From Paulinella micropora (Eukaryota; Cercozoa; Imbricatea; Euglyphida; Paulinellidae): 64,000 nucleotides of DNA. Each line of letters begins with the position of its first letter. Position 1 is the stretch's first letter. Of the stretch, positions 31,493-41,580 are shown piece after piece. The notes under the pieces were generated by a model. That model was not told the origin of the DNA, ran no database searches, and was given only the letters and a program-made list of their open reading frames with translations. The DNA lies in NCBI GenBank assembly GCA_019918135.1, contig WBZZ01000921.1, positions 200,001 to 264,000 on the forward strand, read 5' to 3'. Position numbers and translations under genes: made by a program.

Positions 31493-32802
31493 TCACAACG
31501 CAGCTATGCGCACTATGGCCACCACAAATTGTTCCACGTCCTTTACCGTCAGCGTGTTGTCACGCGCCTGTTTCATCACGCTATCTTTGTCCGTAACCCG
31601 GTAGTCTCCTGAACGAGCAACTTTGTTGACGAGGCACGACCTCGTAAATTCAGGCAGCCATGTTATTTGTTGGTCCAGCCCGACTGGGCCAAGCAAGTGT
31701 AGATAGTGCGTGGCTGTGATGCAGGCCCCGTACGCAAACTCTGTTTCCTTGTCTCCGCACGACATAACAATGTCGAACCACCATTGGGCACAACGTGGGA
31801 GGGCATCCTGGTGTTGGCCGTGGATGTCGCGAATGCGTTGGATCAGATGTAGAGTAACAGCTCGTGGCAGCCACCTCAGGCTGTTGGCAAGCATGCTGAC
31901 CAGGTTCGAAAAGTTTGGAAAAGTTCGTCGTGCCTCTTCTGGAAATCTGGCTTCGGGCTGGATACGGAGGCAATAGAACGGCTCCGCGTCCAGCAGCATG
32001 AGTGCTGGTCAGAGAGACGGTACGCCACGTTTGCGGGCTTGAAGTCTGCGAATTCTAACCTGCGTTGGCCAGAAGCCCCAGCAGTTTGTCGAGGAAGACA
32101 ATGATCTTTTGATCTAAACCAGCCACTGCTACCTTGTTTTTCAGAAGGTGCTGCAACTCAACATGGTTACCAGCGTCATTGCCAACAATCTAATCCATGA
32201 TGACATAGACGTTGGCCCCGGCCCTGTCTGTGGCCAAGCGTTCCGTTGTATCTATCTCTTCGGAGCTTTCGTACACCTGCAGGCAGCCGTATATCTTGAA
32301 CAAGTAGGACTGCAACTGGATGAAATCCACTAGGTCGCCTAGCAAAGGGTTTTTCAGGTTGGCGGGCTTGTTGCGCTTGGCCAGCCTCTTCAGCACTACC
32401 TTTTGATCTTTCAACAGCAGAACCTCACCATCATCATCAACGCCTTTTGTTATCAGTTTTTTTGGTTTGTAAAGTTGATCCAAGTCGCGCCGCCGAATGG
32501 CCAGGAAGAGGAGGCCCTCGGGAAAGGCTTGCTTGAGCTGCCGTTCCAAGAAATTGCCGTCGCGCTGCTTTTTTGTCAGAACTACTAAATGGTCCGGCCA
32601 AGGCTGCTTGTTGTTGATGACATAGTAAGCAAAGGGCCTCTAGCGCAGGACCCTGCATTGCAGCTTCCTCGGGTCTAGGTTGGGTTTTTGCACTAGAGTT
32701 CGACACCGTTTGCACCGGAAGGCGTGTTGCAGGCCAAACAAACTTCTTAATAAGCGCCGCCCGGTTCTGGGCTACCGCGACAACTTTGCCATCGCCGCTC
32801 AT
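31493..32802 (-). pseudogene. protein kinase-like protein B, paralogue of the gene at 33103, interrupted
   Basis: ATG at 32802 (MSGDGKVVAVAQNRAALIKK), TGA stop. It shares collinear segments with the divergent gene to the right: ERQLKQAFPEGLLFLAIRR against its N-terminus, a middle region around YGCLQVYESSEE, a catalytic-loop-like DFKPANV, LLLDAEPFYCLRI at the DFG position, and TVKDVEQFVVAIVRIA at the end. The catalytic loop is less well kept than in the paralogue, so activity is doubtful. The copy is broken in about four places. The pair most likely arose by inverted duplication. Confidence 0.55.
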
Positions 32803-32861
32803 TTTAGAGAAATAGGGCGGGGGAGGGGGGGCAAGAACACAGCAGTCAAAAGAAAAAATGG

Positions 32862-32923
<62 letters not shown>

Positions 32924-33102
32924 GGGGGGGGGGGGGGGGAGGGCTCGGGCTGAAGCACGAGAAGCCGTGCTGTCCTGCATGTGGCCTCGCAAAACAGGGC
33001 TCGCCGAGCCTCCGGCAGATCCACCATACCGTGCTGCGCTGGCAGCCCTTTACACGGTGCGCGGGAGATGTTCACAGTTGCCGTCTAGACAGCCTGGCAG
33101 CC
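32803..33102. repeat. 58-G homopolymer in a divergent promoter region
   Basis: An uninterrupted run of 58 G at 32865-32922, followed by a 16-G run to 32939, lies between the two head-to-head kinase-like genes. It is the longest homopolymer in the window. Read from the minus-strand gene it is a C tract, matching the sense-strand C tracts before other genes. Confidence 0.8.
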
Positions 33103-34335
33103 ATGGTGACCGCAGACACGAGCGTGTTAGAAAGCGCGTTTGCGCAGGCCTTCCCGCAAGGAATCCCTGAGTACAGATTATCCCCAATTCAACGACAAGA
33201 GTTCTACAAGCTGAAACCACTAAAGCAGGGTTTAAGAGTTTTGGAAAAACTGCTTTTCAAACAAGTTCAAAGTAGTTGCGACCTTCAAATAGATTGGCCC
33301 GGTGCGGCAACTAAGTACGATTGTAAGGTAGCAGACAACATGCAGTTGCAGTATTGGTTGGCCCGGGAGATTTTAGCTCCCAAGGTTTACGGCTGTGTGA
33401 CCACAGATGGCATGCGAGACAGTAAATGGATAGTCATGGATTTCGTTCCCTTTGCAGACGAAAACCCCGTGGATCTTGATTCCAAGAAGGCTTTGCGCGC
33501 TTTGCCGAAAGCTGTCCGAGAAAAGCTCGTGGACAACTTCCGACCGTTTCTGACACGGGCCCTAACGACTCTAGCGAAGCATCGCATTGTGCACAGCGAC
33601 TTGAAACCTGCCAACATTGTGTGCACACGTGTTTGTGAATTCCTGTTAATTGACCTAGATCCGTTTCATTGTTTACAAATCAACCATATGCATCAGGAGA
33701 CCAACGACGCATTTGTAGTCAAGACGATCATGCTGTCAAACGCCTTGAATCTGCTAGCTTCTGGCCTATTCGTTATGCCTAGCGCCTTCCTGAGATGCGT
33801 GTATGCTCATGTAGCCGCACTGCTGAGCGGTGAGATGTATAGCCACGAAATCGGCGAAAATAGGTTTAAGCGTTGTGTTCACTGGTGGTGGAACAGCCTG
33901 CAGCAGTCCAATGGCACATAAAACATTTTGTACGCGGGCAGCCCCCCTTTCTTGGCACTACAGTACCTGAATCATTCAAAAGCCAAGTTCTTTGTCAACG
34001 AACCTGGGTCTGCAGCTTTTTCATGGCTGCCGAAGTTCGACCAGCAATGCTTGTTCCTAGAAAAGGGAATAGAAAAGAAAATATAAAAGAAAATAGTAAA
34101 GGAAACAGACACGTTTAGCTTTCGTGCAAATGACACGGTCCGGCAACGTTCTGAAAACTTCAGTAAGGTACAACTGAGCGACGTCGAGCAATTTGTTGCG
34201 GCAATCATACGCACGGCCGAGCAACAAGTTGGGGACTATTCTGCACTTAAAATAGAGTTTGACACAGACGACGACGACGAGCCTGTCTGCATGCTTGACA
34301 AGTCCGTGTTCGACGACGAGTCCGACGACGACTAG
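33103..34335 (+). pseudogene. protein kinase-like protein A, interrupted
   Basis: ATG at 33103 (MVTADTSVLESAFAQAFPQG). Kinase-like core: a substrate-lobe lead-in LTTLAKHRIVHSDLKPANIV with the catalytic HxDLKPxN, then LLIDLDPFHCL replacing the DFG motif, and before them SKWIVMDFVPFADENP as a hinge-like stretch. No glycine loop is evident. The C-terminal half is helical and alignable with protein B (QLSDVEQFVAAIIRTAEQQV). It ends in a Asp/Glu-rich tail with a short duplicated block and an AATAAA at about 34362. About two breaks are present. It may be an atypical or pseudo-kinase. Confidence 0.6.
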
Positions 34336-34732
34336 TCCGACGACGACTAGTCCGTGTTCGAATAAATAGCACCATTTACGACTTTTAATCTTCTGGGATA
34401 ACCAACATACCGTCCAAACTCACTCGGCACGTTCTGTTTTGCATTATCAATAAATTTGGTTGCAGATAGAAAAACAAAGTCTCACTTTAATTTAGTTACT
34501 GGCTTTTGGGTGCTTAAAAAAATTTCAAGGAAGCTGGAGCATAGAAAAGTGTTGTGTAAGAGCCTTTTTTTTTTCTTTTTTCTGCAGGCCCGACTTTGGA
34601 GTAAGCGACAGAAAAAAAAAGGAATTTAAATAAAGGAATAATTGTTTAATTACAAAAACAATTGGGTGGGACAACGTAGCCAGCCTTTTTCCTTCCTTTA
34701 GTTTGATCTCCCTGTCCTCTCTCTCCCTCTCT
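34336..34732. other. AT-rich convergent spacer
   Basis: Lies between the 3' ends of kinase-like A and the minus-strand gene to the right. It contains AATAAA at 34362 and further A/T-rich signals near 34450 and 34630 on either strand. No gene was seen. Confidence 0.6.
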
Positions 34733-35957
34733 CTATTCGTCTTGATTCGATTCCTCCTCCTCCTCCTCCTCTGTATCCCCACCATCGCCGCAGAGGCAGG
34801 ACTCCAGGAGCGGGCCGTTAGCAAAGTCGTAAATGAGACGAATCTCGCCGCAGTGCTTCTGTGGACAGTATTGGAAACCACCAAAATCGCATTCGGCCCT
34901 TAAGGATCGAAGCATTCTCTTGGATTCCTTGGCAATTATATCACACCCTGAAAATGCAGTCACGATGTCTAAGCTCAGCTGCTTCAGCTGTTCGAGGCTC
35001 TGGGCCTCCTGGATTTCTTTCGACAGCTCCAAGAAGGCTTCGCCGGTAAACAGGGCTTTGTAGGCCTTGCGGTGCTTTTCGCGGAGGACCACATTTTCGG
35101 TTTTGGTCAGCGCTTCTAGTGCGTGCGCCGGGCATTTCGTCTGCTCTGCGCCCTGCTCCACGGGGCTGGCGGGGGGGCGCCCTTGTTGTCGGATCGTCCT
35201 CGTCCTCCTCGTCTTCCGACTCCTCCTCCTCCTCGTCCGACTCCTCCTCCTCCTCCTCGTCGGCCCCGTTGCTGGACCAGCTGCTGAGGAAGCTCAAGGA
35301 CTGGAGTTTCTCACCGCCGTGACAAAAGGGGCTGCTGACCCTTTCGTCGAAGGTAACGAAAGCCCATTCCAGCAGTTCGTCGCAGCCCTGAATTATTTTG
35401 TCAAGCCAGGCCAGCAGCCCCTTGGCCAAGCGGAAGGATGTGCGGTTCTCGTAGCTGAGTTTCGCTTCTTCCGCCTCTAGCTTAAACAGCAGGCCAGCGT
35501 CGGACAATGGGCGCAGTTTTTCTGTATCTTGGAGCAGCCCGAGGACGCGCCCAAACTCTTCGCGATCTTGGATAGAAGCTGCGGCAGTTGGCTTTGTTAG
35601 TGCCCTTTTCTTGAGGCCTTTCAGATAGTCCTGCAAGGCCTTGTCATCGTACTGCCCGGATTCGAAGCCAAGCACAGCACGCTCGATCTTATCGTTGAGG
35701 CTGTCTGAGCGTTGGGGCAGGTGCAGGGCTAGGGCGTGAGTAAGCTGTCTCCGGAGGAATTGCTGATAGCTGCGATTGAGTAGTTGCTCGAACAGCTCGA
35801 TGCGCTGGAGGGGTTGCTCTTCTTTGAGGCATTTGTCCATAAGTTCCGCCCAGTCCAGAGCTTCCGTGGGCGCAGAGGCACGGTGCTTCTTTGGTGCTGG
35901 TCTGGCCTTGGGTGGCTTTGTACGCTTGGCGGTCTTGGAGCTCACGGAGGTAGACAT
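34733..35957 (-). CDS. acidic helical protein with a Cys-rich C-terminus
   Basis: ATG at 35957 (MSTSVSSKTAKRTKPPKARP), with a basic nuclear-signal-like start. It then has a long helical region (QRIELFEQLLNRSYQQFLRR), an acidic ESDEEEEESEDEEDEDD tract near 35200, another helical part (REKHRKAYKALF), and a Cys-rich end: ECDFGGFQYCPQKHCGEI followed by LLESCLCGDGGD, which could hold one zinc ion. It ends with an acidic tail and TAG. About one break lies at the acidic tract. No family is recognised; a nucleic-acid or chromatin-associated role is only a guess. Confidence 0.5.
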
Positions 35958-36169
35958 GACTACAAAATCACGGGTCAGAAACACAAACAAGCTCCTACTG
36001 TAGAATGACAAATCGCGTGCCAAAAAAACATGAAAGGAAGGAAACAGAGAATTGCAAAAGCAGGCAAATATCACTACATAAAACGAAGGGTTTGTGCACA
36101 CGGTTTGTCTTCAGCTTGTGGTCTGTGTGTCGGCGTGCAAGGTTATAAGCAAACGGTCCATTCCTCCCG

Positions 36170-36480
36170 AGTAAGGTTTGTGTGTGTGTGTGTATGTATG
36201 TGTGTGTATGCGTGTGTGTATGTATGCGTGTGTGTGTATGTGTATGTATGTGTGTGCATGTGTATGTGTGTGTGTGCATGTGTGTGTGTGCGTGTGTGTG
36301 TGTGTATGTGTGTGTGTATGCGTGTGTGTGTGCGTGTGTGTGTGCGTGTGTGTGTATGTGTGTGTGTGTGCGTGTGTGTGTATGTGTGTGTATGCGTGTG
36401 TGTATGCGTGTGTGTGTATGTGTGCGTATGTGTGTGTGTGTGGGTCGGTGTGTGTGAGTGTGTGTGTGTGCGGTTGTACT
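36170..36480. repeat. (GT)n-rich microsatellite with interruptions
   Basis: About 300 bp of GT dinucleotides broken by ATGT and GCGT variants. The Cys/Val-rich frames it generates are not genes. Confidence 0.9.
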
Positions 36481-36960
36481 GTTTTTTTTGGCAGATTTTG
36501 GTTGGTTGTGAATGGTTTTAGAAAAGGGTTGATTGTATGTGTGTGTGAAATGGTACCATCGTAGAGTTTGGTTTTGTTTTTGTGTGTATGTGTGTGAAGT
36601 TGTTTTAGTTTTAGACGGTTTTAGGCAAATGGTCGATTACGTAGGCCAGAGCTTGAGTGTGCGCGTGTGTGTGCAACTATGCAGGGTTTGAGGCAAAATG
36701 CCCGATTGTATTTTCTGCAGTTTGTACCGCCAATCCTGACTTGTCGCGTAAGTGGAAGGGGGCCTGCTTGCGCTACATGCTCACAATGTTGCAGCTCTCA
36801 ATAGGTTTTTTGACGCACAATGCTGTTTCGGTTTATTTCCCGCGCCAAAATGCGTGCTCGATATCGTGGCCCCCCTCTCCCTCTCTTCCCCGCCATTTCG
36901 CTTTCCTCCTTTTTTATTCACTCTTGCGTTATTATACAGATACGATTGAAATCTACGCTT
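36481..36960. other. spacer without a recognised gene
   Basis: Unique-looking sequence between two GT-rich arrays. Short open frames occur, but none has coding character I can support. Confidence 0.4.
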
Positions 36961-37186
36961 GCTTGCGCGTGTGTGTGTACAGATTGGGTTGTTTGTGTGT
37001 ACAGAATTGACCGTGCGTGTGTACAGATTGGGTTGTTTGTGTGTACAGAACTGACAGTGTGAGTGCACAGATTGGGTTGTTTGTGTGTGCAGAATTGACC
37101 GTGTGTGTGTACAGATTGTGTTGTTTGTGTGTACGGAATTGACCGTGTGTGTGTACAGATTGTGTTGTTTGTGTGTACGGAATTGA

Positions 37187-37222
<36 letters not shown>

Positions 37223-37274
37223 AGATTGTGTTGTTTGTGTGTACAGATTGTGTTGTTTGTGTGTACGGAATTGA

Positions 37275-37308
<34 letters not shown>

Positions 37309-37435
37309 AGATTGTGTTGTTTGTGTGTACAGCATTGACCGCGCGTGTGTGTGTATGTGTGTAAGTGTGTGTGTGTGTAAGTGTGTGTAAGTGTGTTTGT
37401 ACATTCTGATTGTACGTCTGTACACAATGATTGTG
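36961..37435. repeat. 44-nt GT-rich minisatellite
   Basis: Units of about 44 nt built from GATTGGGTTGTTTGTGTGTA and CAGAATTGACCGTG, from about 36979 to 37345. Later units are stretched by (GT)n expansions to more than 60 nt. About eight copies, followed by plain GT repeats to about 37435. Confidence 0.85.
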
Positions 37436-37540
37436 TGTGTAGAGCCCCCCCCCGCCTCGGAAATACGCTTGACCCTTCTCCTTCTTTTTCACATTTTTTT
37501 TGGTGTGTGCATCTTTCTAGCTTTTCTTTTTTGTTGTTGC

Positions 37541-39086
37541 ATGCAAGAGCCAGCTCCCAAGAAACAGAAGGTAGACGACACCAAATCGAAACATTATCGC
37601 AGCCTGATAATAGAGCAGCTAAAGTTCAAATTACAAAAGGCCAAGTCCGAAGCACAAAATCAGACTGTGACTGCAGAACGAGCTCAGGAGACGTTCGATG
37701 CCAAGAACAAGGCCAAGGCAGAACTAGCTAGCCAACTTGAGTTTTACGAAGTTGAACAGATCCAGCTGGAGGACCGGATTAGCGGCTTGCAGAGCAAGCT
37801 CGAGCAGTGCCAAAATAGTCAGCGCGACCTAGCGGAGAAGCAAAGTGAGACCAAGGGCCTGCTGTCCAACCTAAACAAGAGCACCTCCCGGGCCCAAAAA
37901 AACCTGGCCAAAGCACAAGCCAAGCTCAAGGAAAAGGCAAAGACAGTCAAGCAACTCGAGGACGAGCTGCAGGAGGTACGGAGTGCGCCGTCCTTGCTGG
38001 ATGTCCTTGTGCCCAAAGACCAAGCAAGCCGCCTAAAGCTTTTCAAACTGACCAGTGCGCCGTCTCAAGCATCCGACGCCCCCCCCGAGCCGCCCCGTTC
38101 TGCCTGCACACCTTACCGTGACTTGCGCAATTTGCTGCGATGAAGGGGTGGCTGGCTACACCTGCCCTGCCGAAGCCTGCGTACCCAAAGTCCCAGCCTG
38201 CGTAGACTGCATGCGCCAGAAAATCGGCATGTGGCAGAGGGAGGGCCCCGCGCATCTTTTCAATAGGAGTCAGGGCCTGCTGGCGTGTGTAAGCTGTGCC
38301 ACCCCGTGCTCCCTCAACGATCGTGCAATACTGCAAGCCTACGAACCACAGGCAGAAGCGAACTGCCTGTCTCTCCGGGCACTAGCGCTTGCCTTCGTTG
38401 AATGGAAGGAGGCCTTGCTGCGAGAAGAGCAGACCAAGGCGCCTGCCCTCGCGGCCAAGATTCTCGATCGCGCCAACACCTTCCGCTGCCCTTGCATCAG
38501 TGGAGGCACAGCCTGCAACGCCAACTACATCAACAACTACTTGTACAAGACTGGAGAGGTGGTGGGCGACGAACGGTATGTCAGCGACACCAACTGCTTG
38601 GTGGTCAAGTGTGAGGTGTGCACGGGCCAGTTCTGCGCTCTTTGCGGCTACGCCCCCACCGAGATCGAAAATCAGGAGTATAAGGAGCTGCACCGGGGCG
38701 AGGATGTCTATCCCGATATTCATCACGACCATGTCTACGGCCAACGTTGTCGTATGAACTCGCTTCCTCTCTCGGCAGCCAGGGAGGGTCGCGTGTACTT
38801 AACTACTGGCGAGGACCGTGAGCTTTTTGCAGCGCACTGCCGCGCCCGCGCCTACCTCATCGCAGCCCAAGAACTCCGCGACGTGCACAACGAACTCAAA
38901 ATACGGGTGGCAGAGCAGCTGGTGGCCCTGGACAAAGCCTTTGTGGATTTCAATCCCGTGGAGCCTAACTGGCTCTGTCCGTCTCGCACGTGCATCAAGG
39001 GCGGCACCAGTCAGGGGCACTCGAACCCGTCCGTGCGCGCCTTGTGCACTATCTGTTTGCACCCTGCACCCTGCATCTTCTTTTGA
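37541..39086 (+). CDS. coiled-coil protein with RING/IBR-like (RBR-type) zinc domains
   Basis: ATG at 37541 (MQEPAPKKQKVDDTKSKHYR). Residues 20-160 are a long coiled coil (KAELASQLEFYEVEQIQLED). The C-terminal 340 residues hold a Cys/His-rich array: CAICCDEGVAGYTCP, ACVDCMRQKI and ACVSC as a RING-like unit, then FRCPCISGGTACN and VKCEVCTGQFCALCGYAP followed by a His cluster (YPDIHHDH), as in IBR/RBR ubiquitin ligases. It would be an E3 ligase with a dimerising coiled coil. About one break sits between the halves. Ends in TGA; the leader has a C-run at 37446. Confidence 0.6.
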
Positions 39087-39508
39087 GGAGGCAGCAGAAC
39101 ACCTCTTTCCCCCCTCCATCATCCTTCCCATCTCCCCCCCCCCTCCCCCCTCTCTCCTTTTCTCTGTGTGTGTCTCTCTCTCTGCTTTGCTTGTTAGCTT
39201 CTACCAAAAAAAAAAAGAAAAAAAATATTAACCCAACAAAAAAAAGGGGGAGATGGGGGGGGGGGGGAAAGGGTGGAGGGGGGGTTTGAAAGGCAGGGGA
39301 GAGGATCGTGATGATATGTTAGAGCAGCCACCTAAAAACCGGACCCAAAAAAAATAGTTTGTTAACAAATACACATAAAAAATATTTTTTTTGTAATAAT
39401 ATAATTTTTTTAATTTAGATTTTTCCGTATTGGTATAAGCAAATCAGTAGCTCTCCTCTTCGTTCAGTCCAGAGATGGACGGTAGAAAGGGAGATTAAAA
39501 AAAAAAAG
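39087..39508. other. low-complexity convergent spacer
   Basis: C/CT-rich DNA, G-run near 39257, then AT-rich DNA with poly(T) and poly(A) runs. No gene was seen. Confidence 0.55.
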
Positions 39509-40396
39509 TCAATAGAGCAACCGGGCCGGGTTCTTGCCCCAAGTGGAGCGTGTCAGTTCGATCACGAGGGAGTGTTTGTCCTCTACACGCCCCCGCACGC
39601 GCCCCAAACACACATAGCCCTCTGGAGGATCGTGCAGACAATTTCTTGACACGTCAAAAAGCCAGGCCACGAGCCTCTCCATGGCCAAAGCGATGTCACC
39701 CGCTGAAAGATTCTTGCTTTTCCATTCCCTTGTTATCTGCAAAGTCCAGGCCTGTGCGTAAAATAGCAAACGGGAGCGGCCGAAATGTTCTACTATGCAT
39801 TTTTCGAAATCATTCCCGTGCTGGCGGTAGAATTTGCCCTCGGGGAGAACGCGGACCTCTGGCGCCTTAATACTTTGGAGGCTTTGAATTAACGTGTTTA
39901 GTTCGTTGTCTTTTGCTCGGGACAGAGACCGCTTTTCCTGCCTCCAGTCAAGCAGTTCCGGTTGGCTGGGGCCAAGCAGCCTGCGGCGTTTCGGGGCTGC
40001 GGCCCGTGGCTGCTCTTGTTTTTCCGACACAAGCACAAAACTTCCGTAAGAAAATTTCTCCAAAGCCGTACTAGCCGCTAGGGGCAGCATGGCCAGCCCG
40101 CCGACCTGTACACGGATAAGCTTGTTCGGAATATCACCAGGTGAATGAGTCTCGTCTGTAATGCCTAGCAAAACCTTTGAGTTTCCGGAGTCCATAGCAG
40201 CCATGGTGGGGCTGTTCCATTTATATACGCGTAGCATATCGTCGGGGTCCTCGCTACGAAATTTCCCGCACGTGTACATAATATCGCCTGCATAGATTCT
40301 GTCCTCGTCATCAGCGCAAGGCTTGCCCTCGCAAAACACCGCTGCTTGTGGCGCCCAGGTGGTCTCCATCGCTGAGGCCCCGAAACTGTCGGTCAT
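39509..40396 (-). CDS. beta-rich N-terminal domain plus helical domain, unknown function
   Basis: ATG at 40396 (MTDSFGASAMETTWAPQAAV), 295 residues, TGA stop; the frame looks whole. Residues 30-140 are strand-rich with glycine turns: AGDIMYTCGKF, KVLLGITDETHSPGD, IRVQVGGLAMLPL and YGSFVLVSEK. This pattern resembles small beta-barrel decoration or fibre-cap domains of virus particles, but only loosely. A basic linker (PKRRRLLG) leads to a helical C-terminal half (LFYAQAWTLQITREWK). It could be a virion protein; this is inference. Confidence 0.45.
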   Translation of the reverse strand: MTDSFGASAMETTWAPQAAVFCEGKPCADDEDRIYAGDIMYTCGKFRSEDPDDMLRVYKWNSPTMAAMDSGNSKVLLGITDETHSPGDIPNKLIRVQVGGLAMLPLAASTALEKFSYGSFVLVSEKQEQPRAAAPKRRRLLGPSQPELLDWRQEKRSLSRAKDNELNTLIQSLQSIKAPEVRVLPEGKFYRQHGNDFEKCIVEHFGRSRLLFYAQAWTLQITREWKSKNLSAGDIALAMERLVAWLFDVSRNCLHDPPEGYVCLGRVRGRVEDKHSLVIELTRSTWGKNPARLLY

Positions 40397-41313
40397 GGCT
40401 TGCTCTGACAGAAATCAAATATAAATAAGAAATCTAAAACAAACGAAATAATGAGCGCAACTGTCTTTAAAGAATTTTTTCTAAAGGGAACACGAGCAGG
40501 AATTGTCAGAAAAGACACAGGAGAGGGAGGGAGATTGGGAGAGGGGGAGGGGCGGTGTAGTGGTGGGGGGGGGGGGAGAGAAGGGAGGCAGCAAAAAAAG
40601 GAGTGGAGAGGGTTGGCGTGAGGCGGGGGGTGGGGGGTGTGGGGTTGTGGTCTGGGCAAAGAAATAAGTGGGGCGGAGGAGAGAATGGGAGGGGAGCGGT
40701 TGTGGGGAGAAAGGCTCGGCTGGAGACACGGTCTGCACTCTCTGCCTCCGCTCCAGACTACAAAGTTGCTTTCTTTCTCTTTGTGTCTCTCTCTATCTCT
40801 CTCTTTTGTTTTGTTGCCAATTTGAGCGCCTTTTCTTTTTTGGTTGTTGTTGTTCTTGTCTGAGAAAGGCCCCCCTCCCTCCCCACCTTTCTGTTACCGT
40901 CCTCCACCCCCCCCCCCCCCCCCTTTCCCCGCAGAACCTTTCGCACGCAAAAAAAAGTCTCCTCTCGGGGGGCCTTCCCCCCCCCCCCCCCCCGCCCGGC
41001 CGCTCCCCCGTCTTTCTGTTCCCATCCTCCACCCCCCCCCCCCCCCTCCTTTTCCCCCTTTCCCCACCTTCCACTTTCCCCCGACACACACAAAAAAGTC
41101 TCTTCTCGGGGGGGGGCCTTCCCTCCCCCCCCCCCTCCTGTCTCTCTTCCCCCCCCCCCCCCCCGCCGCTGCGTACATACGTTCTTTGTTCTCTTTTTTT
41201 AATGAAAGAACTAGAAGCACATACGCAACACATTTTTCCTTTTTAATTTTATTTTTGTTGTTGCTAGTCCTGTTTTTATTTATTTTCGTTTTTCTTTTTC
41301 TCTTGGCTACCAT
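40397..41313. other. low-complexity divergent spacer
   Basis: G-runs near 40567 and 40626 (upstream of the minus-strand gene), then C-runs near 40907, 40979, 41032, 41126 and 41150 (upstream of RPB10 on the plus strand), then T-rich DNA. No gene was seen. It is a clear example of sense-strand C tracts before divergent genes. Confidence 0.65.
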
Positions 41314-41580
41314 ATGTCGCTAGCACCCGTCGTGTGCGTATCCTGCGGCAAACCGCTGGGCGGGCTGTGGGAGCTTTTTGTCCGCTGCCAGCGCGAGGGC
41401 TTCACCGACGCCGAAGCTCTGACCGGCCTAAACCTTCAGCGAGAGTGTTGCCGTGCGGCCCTGCTGGGCAGCAAAGATACGGGGCCTGAGGCCGTGGTGC
41501 GCCGGGGGCTGGCTCGCGCGAGAGCTAAGTCAGGAGCGGACGGAGACCCCGGCGCGCCGACGCCGGGAGGGCAATCCTAA
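41314..41580 (+). CDS. RPB10: RNA polymerase subunit RPB10-type (RPABC5 / subunit N)
   Basis: ATG at 41314. The first 55 residues match the RPB10 plan: PVVCVSCGKPLGGLWELF (CxxC with the conserved Gly-Lys), FTDAEALTGLNLQRECCRA (the aspartate, the leucines and the CC pair of the zinc site) and LLGSKD. RPB10 joins RPB3 and RPB11 in the assembly platform of RNA polymerase. At 88 residues it is longer than the cellular protein (about 65-75) by a Gly/Pro/Ala tail. TAA stop; the 3' end overlaps the end of the primase gene by about 55 bases. The frame looks whole. Many large DNA viruses carry this subunit. Confidence 0.85.
   Translation: MSLAPVVCVSCGKPLGGLWELFVRCQREGFTDAEALTGLNLQRECCRAALLGSKDTGPEAVVRRGLARARAKSGADGDPGAPTPGGQS

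Noticed and set aside
36178-36564. Cys/Val-rich open frames in the GT repeats
   Set aside because: They are products of the dinucleotide array in all frames, with no start context or coding character.
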